From the NCBI RefSeq assembly GCF_011290685.1, contig NZ_JAANYN010000009.1, positions 124,001 to 188,000 on the forward strand: a stretch of 64,000 nucleotides of DNA, given 5' to 3'. A program made the position numbers and the translations under genes. Under the pieces are notes generated by a model. That model saw nothing but the letters and a program-made list of their open reading frames with translations. It was not told the DNA's origin and made no database searches. Origin of the DNA: Cyclobacterium plantarum (lineage in GTDB: Bacteria > Bacteroidota > Bacteroidia > Cytophagales > Cyclobacteriaceae). Positions 55,877 to 64,000 of the stretch are shown here, piece by piece. Numbering within the stretch: the stretch's first letter is position 1; each line of letters starts with the position of its first letter.

Positions 55877-58800
55877 ATGCACCGACTCCTTTTTATACTT
55901 GTCTGCACTATACTATCGACTACTGTCCTTCCCGCCCAAACCCCACTACTCGATGCCATCAAAGACAAGGATCTGCCGGAAGTGCAGCTACTGCTGGAAG
56001 CGGGGGCGGATGTAAACGCCCTGGATAAGAACGGTGCGACCCCGCTTATGTGGGCGGCCTATCGGGCCGATCTGGAAATGGTACAATGGCTGGTAGATTA
56101 CGGAGCCGACCCCTTCCTGAAAAAAGGGGTGATTTACCTGAACGAAGAAAAAACGGCATCCTACGGCAACCTCACGGGCTTAGCCGCAGGGGAAGGCAAA
56201 CTGGAACTGCTCCGCTACTTGATCGAGGAAGTGGGGATTGCTGTAGACGACAGGGAATACAACCCCGAAACCGGCCAGGAAGATGGTTGGACAGCGGCGC
56301 AATGGGCAGATAGCAGGGCACAAAGTGAGGTGATGGCCTACCTGGAAAATAATGCGGACCTCAGCTTCCTGGCAGACACGTTACGCGATATCAATTTAGA
56401 TATCAGGAACGGGAACACCTTTTATGCCGCTTCAAGTTACAGGGCCTCCATGGTACTGTACGGGAAACATATCAGAACCCTTAAGGAAACTTTTGGTGCA
56501 ACGGATACCACAACCTATTCGAAGTTCCTTTTTGCACTGGCACACTCTTGTAAACAATCGGGTTATTACGAGAAAGCGGAGCCATACTATTCCGAGCTGA
56601 CCGCGCTCTGGAAATCGGTTGTGGGGAAAAACCACCCCGACTATGCCAGCTCCCTAAACAACTTGGCGAATCTGTACAAAAGCATGGGCCGATACGCAGA
56701 GGCCGAACCGCTGTACACCCAGGCCCTGGAAATCAGGAAGGCACAACTGGGGGAAGACCACCCTTCTTACGCCACCTCCCTATACAATCTGGCCGGGCTA
56801 TATAAAAGCATGGAACGTTACGCCGATACCGAACCGCTGTACCTTCGGTGCATAGAAATCGAAAAAGTACAACTCGGTGAAGAACACCCCGACTATGCCA
56901 CCTCCCTAAACAACTTGGCGGAACTGTACAAAAACATGGGTCGCTACACCGAGGCAGAACCGCTATACACGCAGGCCATGGAAATCTATAAAGTACAACT
57001 CGGCGATGACCACCCTTCTTACGCCACCTCCCTATACAATCTGGCCGGGCTATATAAAAGCATGGAACGTTACATCGACGCTGAGCCGATGTACCTCAAA
57101 ACCATAGAAATCAGGAAAACAAAACTCGGTGATGACCATCCCGACTATGCCATCTCCCTGAACAACTTGGCGGAGCTGTACAAAAACATGGGCCGCTACG
57201 ACGAGGCAGTGCCGCTGTACACCCAGGCCCTGGAAATCAGAAAAAACCAACTTGGCGACAACCACCCCATCTATGCCAGCTCCCTTACCGACCTCGCTAA
57301 TCTCTATTATAGCATGGACCGCTATACAGAGGCAGAGCCCCTATACACGTAGGCCACGGGAATCTATAAGGTAAAACTCGGCGATGAGCACCCTTCTTAC
57401 GCCACCTCCCTGAACAACCTGGCAACGCTGTATTACACGATGGACCGTTACGAAGAGGCAGAGCCGCTAATGCTTAAGGCCGTCGAAATTAGGAAAGTGC
57501 AACTGGGCGAAGGCAACCCTGAATATGCCACCTCCCTGAACAACCTGGCAACGATGTACGCTGAGATGGGCCGCTATGCCGATGCCGAGCCGTTGTACCT
57601 ACAGTCCACCGAAATCAGGAAGGCGCAACTGGGGGAAGACCATCCCGACTATGCCGCCTCCTTGAACAATCTGGCAACACTGTATTACACGATGGACCGT
57701 TACGAAGAGGCAGAGCCGCTGATTCTTAAGGCCGTCGAAATTAGGAAAGCGAAACCGGGCGAAGACCACCCCGACTATGCCACCTCCCTGAACAACCTCG
57801 CAACGCTATTTAAAAGCATGGGCCGGTACCACGAGGCTGAGCCGCTGTACAAACAATCCATGGGAATCCGAAAAACGCAACTGCGCGAAGACCATCCCTC
57901 CTATGCCCAATCCCTTAACGACCTGGCTTTGCTATACCAAATCATGGGCCGGTACACCGAGGCAGAGCCGCTGTATGCGCAAGCCATAGAAATCGATAAA
58001 GTGCAACTGGGAGAAGATCACCGAAATTTTGCCACCTCCTTAAACAACCTGGCAATGCTCTATGAAGACATGGGCCGGTACGACGAGGCTGAGACGCTAT
58101 ACACGCAAGCTCTGGACACTAGGAAAACGCAACTGGGAGAAAACCACCCCGACTACGCCAACTCCCTGAATAACCTGGCCTTGCTTTACAAAAGCATGCG
58201 CCGGTACGGCCATGCTGAGTCCCTGTGCGAACAGGCCCTGGAAATCCGAAAAGCGCAGCTTGGCGAATACCATCCCGACTATGCCACTTCCCTGAACAAC
58301 CTAGCCTTGCTGTACCGAAGCATGGGCCGGTACGACGAGGCAGAGCCGCTGTACACGCAGGCCAGGGGGATCTATAAAACGAAACTAGGCGAGGATCACC
58401 CTAACTATGCCACCTCCCTTAATAACCTGGCTTTACTGTACAAAAACATGGGCCGCTACAACGAGGCAGAGCCGCTTCTGTTGCAAGGCCAGCAAGTGTA
58501 CCTCCACCAACTCCGGAACGTTTTTCCCAGCCTTTCCGAGAAGGAAAAGGAGCAGTTCCTAAATACTTTTAATTTCAATTTCGAGCTATTCCACTCCTTT
58601 GCCGGGAAGAGGCACGGGAGCAACCCCGCCATCACCGCCACTCAGTACGACAATGCCTTGTTGCTGAAAGGACTGCTGCTTCAAAGTAGTTCGCAGATGC
58701 GGGAACGCATCCTTGCCGGCGGGGATACCACCGCAATCTGTTTGTTCGAAGACTGGCAGGCGCTCAAACGGCAGTGGCTCAAGGAGTCGGAAATACCCAA

Positions 58801-60259
58801 AAGCGAACGGGAACAGGTGGGCATCGTCCCAGACGCTACCCTGGAAAAAGCCAATACGCTGGAAAAAGAACTTTCCCGCCGTTCGGAGGCCTTCGCCGAG
58901 GCGATAGACACGGTGCGCACCACCTGGTGGGAGGTGCAACAAGAGCTGAAGCCCGGCGAATCCGCTATCGAACTGATCCGATACACCTGGCACGATAAAA
59001 ATTGGACGGACACGGTGCATTACGCCGCCCTGATCGTTACCCCCGATACGAAAGGGCATCCCCACCTTGTGCTGCTGGAGAACGGCAACGAACTGGAAGC
59101 GCAGGGTGCGCAAAGCTACAAGTCCGCTTTTGCCACGCGGGGCGCAAGCCGGGTCGCGGGAGGTGACAATCCTATTCCCGCCGATTCGCTCTATGCCTAC
59201 TTCTGGCAGCCCATCCAGACCGCGCTAGATTCCCTGGGCGGGGCCGGAAAAGTCTACCTCTCTCCCGACGGGGTGTACCATACACTTAACCTGCAGACCC
59301 TTAAAAACCCCGAAACAGGTCGATACCTCCTGGAAACCCTCGACATTGAACGGGTAGGCTCCACCAAAAACCTGGTTAAAAAGAAAAAACAGCCGGCCCC
59401 CAACAACAACGCCGTACTGGCGGGTTATCCATCCTACCCCGCTTCCCCCGAAGCCGTGGCTTCCGCCCAGAAGCGGTTCCAGCAGGGACAGGCAGCACGG
59501 ATACTCACCGCCTCACTGGGCAGCAGCGGTTACGGCACCTACCAAACCTACCGCGCCATCGATGCCAGCCGGAGCAGCATCAGTCCCCTTCCTGGCACCC
59601 TTACTGAGGTAGAGCAGGTGGCTTCCATCCTCGATGGGGAGGGCATACCTACCCTGGCCCTGTTGGAAAATGCCGCTTCCGAGGATCTGCTAAAAAAAGT
59701 GAAAAGCCCCCGCATCCTCCATATCGCCACCCACGGGTTCTTCGAGCCCCAAAGGGAACAGCAAGCCGAAGGCCTCAACCGAGAGATGCTGATGAGCGGG
59801 CTGGGGCAGGAGACCGTTACCGAGAACCCTTACCTTCGCTGCGGCCTCTACCTGGCCGGGGCGGAGACCACGCTGAAGAACCGCGGCAACTTGGACTTCC
59901 AGCGTCCAGCTGGGCAGGAGGACGGCATCCTTACGGCCTACGAAGCCACCCTGCTTGACCTGCGGGGCACCGAGCTGGTGGTACTATCCGCCTGTGAGAC
60001 GGGGCTAGGCGTCACCAAAAATGGGGAAGGTGTTTACGGCCTGCAGCGCGCCTTTCAGATAGCCGGAGCCGAAACGGTTATCTTCTCCCTCTGGAAGATC
60101 GCCGACCAACAGACCCAGGAGATGATGGGGCTATTCTACAAAAACTGGCTACAAAAAGACATGACCAAACGCCAGGCATTCAAAGCCGCCCAACAGACCA
60201 TTAAGGAGAAATACGAAGACCCCTACTTCTGGGGGGCTTTTGTGATGATTGGGGGGTGA
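55877..60259 (+). pseudogene. exported ankyrin-TPR-CHAT gene interrupted by an in-frame TAG
   Basis: A single frame of 1460 codons broken only by TAG at 57350-57352 (codon 492), where the repeat consensus has CAG in LYTQAMG; the adjacent ATG of that motif is also changed to ACG. Before the stop: signal peptide (MHRLLFILV, LPAQ), ankyrin repeats, six TPRs, giving a 491-residue secreted fragment with no enzyme. After it: about nine more TPRs, linker and an intact CHAT domain (H1286 in HIATHGFFE, C1373 in VLSACETGLG). The downstream part could only be made by internal initiation (first Met 57440, no signal peptide), readthrough or suppression. It may be a recent pseudogene or a sequencing error; no other damage is visible. 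Confidence 0.8.
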
Positions 60260-60284
60260 TGTTTACAGAATTAAACCTTTACGC

Positions 60285-60311
60285 GTGTTAAAAAAACCAC
60301 TATTTCGTTAA
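60285..60311 (+). pseudogene. relic start of an MLKK-type array gene
   Basis: After the CHAT stop and standard spacer, GTG TTA AAA AAA CCA CTA TTT CGT TAA, the MLKK start with ATG decayed to GTG. It corresponds to the relic at 35672-35698 and joins the array promoter in the same way. Confidence 0.55.
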
Positions 60312-60318
60312 GAATGCC

Positions 60319-60349
60319 TTGCAGGGCAATCGAAAGGTTTCTAAATTAG
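60319..60349 (+). promoter_or_regulatory. conserved array promoter (upstream of 60373 gene)
   Basis: TTG (60319-60321), 20-nt spacer, TAAATTAG (60342-60349), 23 nt to the ATG. Confidence 0.75.
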
Positions 60350-60372
60350 GTACTTAGAACTTCCGACCTACC

Positions 60373-63300
60373 ATGTACCGACTCCTTTTTTTTCTTGTTT
60401 TTAGTGTATTAGCCACGACTTCACTCCGAGCCCAAACTCCGCTCCTCAATGCCATCAAAGCCGGACACCTGCCCCAGGTCCAGGAACTGGTGGAAGCGGG
60501 GTCGGATGTAAACGCCCTGGATGCGAACGGCGCGACCCCGCTTATGTGGGCGGCCTATCGGGCCGATCTGGAACTGGTACAATGGCTGGTCGATAACGGC
60601 GCCGACCCTTTCCTGAAAAAAGGTGTGATTTATCTGAACGAAGAAAAAACCGCGTACTATGGCAACCTGACGGGAATTGCAGCTGGAGAAGGCAAGCTAG
60701 ATATGCTCCGTTACCTAATTGAAGAGGTGGGCATTGCCGTGGATGACAAGGAATACAACCTCGAAACCGGCCATGAAGACGGCTGGACAGCAGCGCAATG
60801 GGCAAACAACTCGAATGAACAGGCCATATTGGTTTTTTTGAAAGGTGAAAATGCCGATATGGCATTTTTAAATAGCTACTACAATTTAGCAACCAAATCA
60901 TCTCGGCTTAGCCAAGAGGGCCGCTATGAAGAGGCACTGGTATATGCGGAAAAATCAGTTATTGCTGCCAGAGATGAATTCGGTATGGATCATCCCAGCT
61001 TTGCTACCTCCCTCAACAACTTGGCACTGGTTTATAATAGTTTAGAACGCTACAAGGATGCAGAGCCGCTTTTCCGGAGGGCTACCGAGACCTATAAACA
61101 GCAACTGGGGGAAGATCACCCATTCTATGTCCAAGCCCTCGAAAACTTGGCAGGATCGTTACAAAGTATTGGCCGCTATGCGGAGGCCGAGCCGCTCTAT
61201 ATAAAGTACTCCCAGATTTACAAGCAACAACTTGGGGAAGACCATCTAGACTATGGCAGATCCCTCAAAAACTTGGCGGAGCTATATGTGGACATGCGTA
61301 GCTATGAGGAGGCCGAGCCACTTTATCAACAGGTCTTGAAAATATTAGAAAACCAACTGGGCGAATCGCACCCCTATTATACTGTTTCTCTCAACAATTT
61401 GGCAGAACTATATAAAGATATGGGGTACTACCGGGAGGCAGAAACCCTCTATCGTAAGATCACCGAAATTTATAAGCGAGAAATGGGGGAAGATAATCCC
61501 GACTATGCCAAGTCAATCAACAACTTAGCTATCTTTTTATATGAAAACATGGGCCGATACGGGGAGGCAGAACAGCTAATGCATAATGCCACCGAAATCA
61601 CGAAGCACCAACTGGGGGAAAATCACTTCGATTATGCAACCTCCCTAAACAACCTGGCTTTGCTGTACCGAAGCATGGGCCGCTACGCAGGGATCGAAAA
61701 GCTCTTTAGTAAGGCCATCGAAATTTACAAGCGGGAACTCGGGGAAGACCACCCCGAGTATGCCACACTCCTCAACAACTTAGCTCTTTTCTTGTGCGAA
61801 AACATGGGCAACTGCAGGAAGGCAGAGCCACTCATGCACCAGGCCACAGAAATTATGGAGAAGCAACTTGGGGAAGACCATCCCGACTTTGCCAACTCCC
61901 TAAACAATCTGGCGTTGCTTTACGGAAGAATGGGCCGCTATGCAGGGGGCGAGGCGCTCTATCTTGAGGCCATCGAAATTTACAAGCGGGAACTGGGAGA
62001 AGATCATCCCGATTATGCCAACTCCCTCAATAACTTGGCATATCTCTACAATAGTATGGGTCGCTACAGGGAGGCAGAACAGCTCTATCGCAATGCCACC
62101 GAAATCATAAAGCAGGAACTGGGGAAAGAAAATATATATTATGCCACCTCTTTAGGCAACCTTGCAGATTTGTACCAGAATATGGGACGCTATAAGGAAG
62201 GTGAACTCCTCTTCCTACAAGGATTACAAATCAGAAAAAAACAATTTGGTGAAAAACACATATATTATGCCACCGGTCTAGGCGAACTTGCAGGGTTGTA
62301 CCGGAAAATGGGCCGCTATGGGGAAGGTGAACTCCTCTTACTACAAGCATTGCAAATCAGAAAAAAACAATTTGGTGAAAAACACATATATTATGCTAGA
62401 TACTTAGCTAATTTGGCAACCCTTTATATAGACAGAGGGAGCTACAGAGATGCGGAACAACTCTTTCTCCAATCCATGGAAATCAGTAAAAAACAATTGG
62501 GGGAAGACCATCCTAACTATGCTACTTCATTGGCAAACATTGCAGTGCTATATGAAATTATGGGCCGATACGCCGAGGCAGAGCCGCTTTACATGCAGGC
62601 CATGGAAATCAAGGAGGCGAAACTGGGCGAAGACCACCCAGGCTATGCCACCTCCCTTAACAACCTGGCTGCCCTGTATAAAAAAATGGGACGATATTTC
62701 GAGTCCGAAATCTTATTATTAAAAACCAAGGAAAGCTTTAAAAAAACACTGGGGAAAGACCACCCAGACTATGCCACAGCTCTGAACAACTTAGCAGAAC
62801 TATATCGTAGCTTGGGTCGCTACGAGGAAGCCGAACCCCTTTACATCAATTCCATGCAAATTGGGAAGCAGCAACTTGGGGAGGATCACCCCAACTATGC
62901 CCAAAACCTGAACAACCTAGCCTTGCTTTATAGTAGCATGGGCCAGTATAAGAAAGCAGAGCCACTTTACACACAGGCCACCGAAATCATGAAAGCGCAA
63001 CTTGGGGAAGACCACCCCGACTATGCCCAATCCCTGAACAACTTGGCAGGATTGTACCGAAGCAAAGGTCGGTACGCCGAGGCTGAGCCGATGTACACGC
63101 AGGCCATGGGAATCCAAAAAGCGCAACTGGGCGAAGACCACCCTGACTATGCCAGCTCACTGAATAACCTGGCTTTACTGTACAAAAACATGGGCCGATA
63201 CAACGAGGCAGAGCCACTTCTGTTGAAAGGCCAACAAGTGTACCTCCACCAACTCCAGACCGTTTTCCCCAGCCTTTCCGAGAAGGAAAAGGAGCAGTTC

Positions 63301-64000
63301 CTCAATACCTTCAATTACTACTTTGAACATTTCCACTCCTTTGCCGGGAAGCGGCAAGAGGGAAACCCCGCCATCACCGCCACTCAGTTTGACAATACCC
63401 TGTTGCTGAAAGGGCTTTTGGTCCAAAGCAGCGCACAAATGCAGGAACGCATCCTCGCCAGTGGGGATACCACCGCTATCCGTCTGTTCGAAGACTGGCA
63501 GGCGCTGAAACGGCAGTGGCTCAAAGAATCGGAAATACCCAAAAGCGAACGGGAACAGGCGGGCATTGCCCCGGATGCTACCTTGGCTCAGGCCAATACG
63601 CTGGAAAAAGAACTTTCCCGCCGTTCGGAGGCCTTTGCCGAGGCGACAGACACGGTGCGCACTACCTGGCAGGGTATACAACAAGAGCTGAAGCAGGGCG
63701 AGGCCGCCATCGAATTGATCCGATACAGGTGGCACAATAAAAACTGGACGGATACGGTCCATTACGCCGCCCTGATCGTTACGCCCAAGATGAAAAAGCA
63801 TCCCCACCTGGTGCTGCTGGAAAACGGCACCAAACTGGAAGAGCGGGGCGCACAGAGCTACCAGTCCGCTTTTGCCACGCGGGGCGCAAGCCGGGTGGCG
63901 GATGGCGATAATCCCATCCCCGCCGATTCGCTCTATGCCTATTTCTGGCAGCCCATTCAGGAAGCACTCGATTCTCTGGGCGGAGCCGGGAAAGTCTACC
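60373..64000 (+). CDS. exported ankyrin-TPR-CHAT protease, partial (runs off the window)
   Basis: Open for 1209 codons from ATG at 60373 to the window end, in frame throughout. Signal peptide (MYRLLFFLVFSVLATTSLRA), ankyrin repeats to ~150, then, unlike the other ankyrin-type proteins, the capping repeat of the MLKK type (QEGRYEEALVYAEKSVIAAR), about 18 TPRs, the linker (HQLQTVFPSLSEKEKEQF) and the start of the CHAT domain (ALDSLGGAGKVY at the edge). The catalytic His and Cys would lie beyond the window. It has the longest TPR block here and its middle repeats (~61000-62500) are diverged and lower in GC, whereas the last repeats and the CHAT part resemble the neighbours. A chimaera of the two gene types. 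Confidence 0.9.
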   Translation, partial: MYRLLFFLVFSVLATTSLRAQTPLLNAIKAGHLPQVQELVEAGSDVNALDANGATPLMWAAYRADLELVQWLVDNGADPFLKKGVIYLNEEKTAYYGNLTGIAAGEGKLDMLRYLIEEVGIAVDDKEYNLETGHEDGWTAAQWANNSNEQAILVFLKGENADMAFLNSYYNLATKSSRLSQEGRYEEALVYAEKSVIAARDEFGMDHPSFATSLNNLALVYNSLERYKDAEPLFRRATETYKQQLGEDHPFYVQALENLAGSLQSIGRYAEAEPLYIKYSQIYKQQLGEDHLDYGRSLKNLAELYVDMRSYEEAEPLYQQVLKILENQLGESHPYYTVSLNNLAELYKDMGYYREAETLYRKITEIYKREMGEDNPDYAKSINNLAIFLYENMGRYGEAEQLMHNATEITKHQLGENHFDYATSLNNLALLYRSMGRYAGIEKLFSKAIEIYKRELGEDHPEYATLLNNLALFLCENMGNCRKAEPLMHQATEIMEKQLGEDHPDFANSLNNLALLYGRMGRYAGGEALYLEAIEIYKRELGEDHPDYANSLNNLAYLYNSMGRYREAEQLYRNATEIIKQELGKENIYYATSLGNLADLYQNMGRYKEGELLFLQGLQIRKKQFGEKHIYYATGLGELAGLYRKMGRYGEGELLLLQALQIRKKQFGEKHIYYARYLANLATLYIDRGSYRDAEQLFLQSMEISKKQLGEDHPNYATSLANIAVLYEIMGRYAEAEPLYMQAMEIKEAKLGEDHPGYATSLNNLAALYKKMGRYFESEILLLKTKESFKKTLGKDHPDYATALNNLAELYRSLGRYEEAEPLYINSMQIGKQQLGEDHPNYAQNLNNLALLYSSMGQYKKAEPLYTQATEIMKAQLGEDHPDYAQSLNNLAGLYRSKGRYAEAEPMYTQAMGIQKAQLGEDHPDYASSLNNLALLYKNMGRYNEAEPLLLKGQQVYLHQLQTVFPSLSEKEKEQFLNTFNYYFEHFHSFAGKRQEGNPAITATQFDNTLLLKGLLVQSSAQMQERILASGDTTAIRLFEDWQALKRQWLKESEIPKSEREQAGIAPDATLAQANTLEKELSRRSEAFAEATDTVRTTWQGIQQELKQGEAAIELIRYRWHNKNWTDTVHYAALIVTPKMKKHPHLVLLENGTKLEERGAQSYQSAFATRGASRVADGDNPIPADSLYAYFWQPIQEALDSLGGAGKVY

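Noticed and set aside
23500-63230. Regular 126-bp direct repeats, which could suggest a CRISPR array or minisatellite
   Set aside because: The repeats are in frame, encode a well-formed 42-residue TPR with conserved LG-DHP-YA-SLNNLA positions and have no unique spacers; they are coding.
22014-64000. A type III-E CRISPR (Craspase) or gasdermin locus, because of TPR-CHAT and caspase genes
   Set aside because: No Cas7-11-like gene, CRISPR repeats, Csx30/31-like genes or gasdermin-like pore protein is visible, and every protease has a signal peptide, which does not fit those cytoplasmic systems.

Overview
The window looks like chromosomal DNA of a Bacteroidetes bacterium, probably a Cytophagales/Cyclobacteriaceae-type organism. 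The grounds are promoters of the TTG-N~18-22-TAnnTTTG type, a SusC-like TonB receptor with a carboxypeptidase-regulatory-like N-terminus, LytTR two-component proteins, and a compact trpEGDCFBA-aroF operon. No species is claimed.

Left third (1-10.6 kb, minus strand): a secreted SASA-esterase/calcineurin-phosphoesterase fusion, phenylalanine 4-hydroxylase, and a complete tryptophan operon read trpL-trpE-trpG-trpD-trpC-trpF-trpB-trpA-aroF. In front of trpE is an unannotated 15-residue leader peptide (MKKTIQIWWWLTYFF, three tandem Trp codons at 10583-10591), followed by an 11-bp intrinsic terminator with a U-run just before trpE. A TTTG-N18-TATATTTG promoter lies about 10 nt upstream of the leader. 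Together these form a classical ribosome-mediated attenuator.

Middle (10.9-21.7 kb, mostly plus strand): a mercaptopyruvate-type sulfurtransferase overlapping a HipA-like kinase and a DUF3037 protein; an AbgT transporter; a secreted serine beta-lactamase-fold protein; a Cys-rich copper-binding four-helix protein; a repeat-rich non-coding stretch; a small membrane protein; a TonB-dependent receptor; and a LytS/LytTR-type kinase/regulator pair.

Right two thirds (22-64 kb, plus strand): a very large tandem array of exported cysteine-protease-type proteins. Seven genes carry or begin a C-terminal CHAT domain (His in ATHGFF, Cys in SACETG) behind 6-18 kinesin-light-chain-type TPRs of 42 residues. 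Three carry a caspase/metacaspase (C14) domain (GHG and DAC motifs), one of these behind WD40-like repeats. Every one has a Sec signal peptide, unlike the cytoplasmic TPR-CHAT proteases of known defence systems. Two N-terminal types (signal+ankyrin+TPR beginning MYR/MHR; signal+TPR beginning MLKK) and two C-terminal enzymes (CHAT, C14) occur in all four combinations. Each ankyrin-type gene has its own near-identical promoter (TTG-N20-TA(A/T)ATTAG, ATG 23-24 nt downstream); MLKK-type genes follow 25-27 nt after an ankyrin-type gene, giving two-gene units. Embedded in the array are a sigma-region-4-like protein with an adjacent single-pass membrane anti-sigma-like protein, a secreted transglutaminase-like protein, a secreted HEXXH metalloprotease, and two copies of a 139-residue secreted protein of unknown function. 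One array gene has an in-frame TAG, two intergenic spaces hold relic starts of deleted MLKK-type genes, and the last gene is cut by the window end. The whole looks like an actively recombining, extracytoplasmic caspase/CHAT system with its own candidate transcriptional control.
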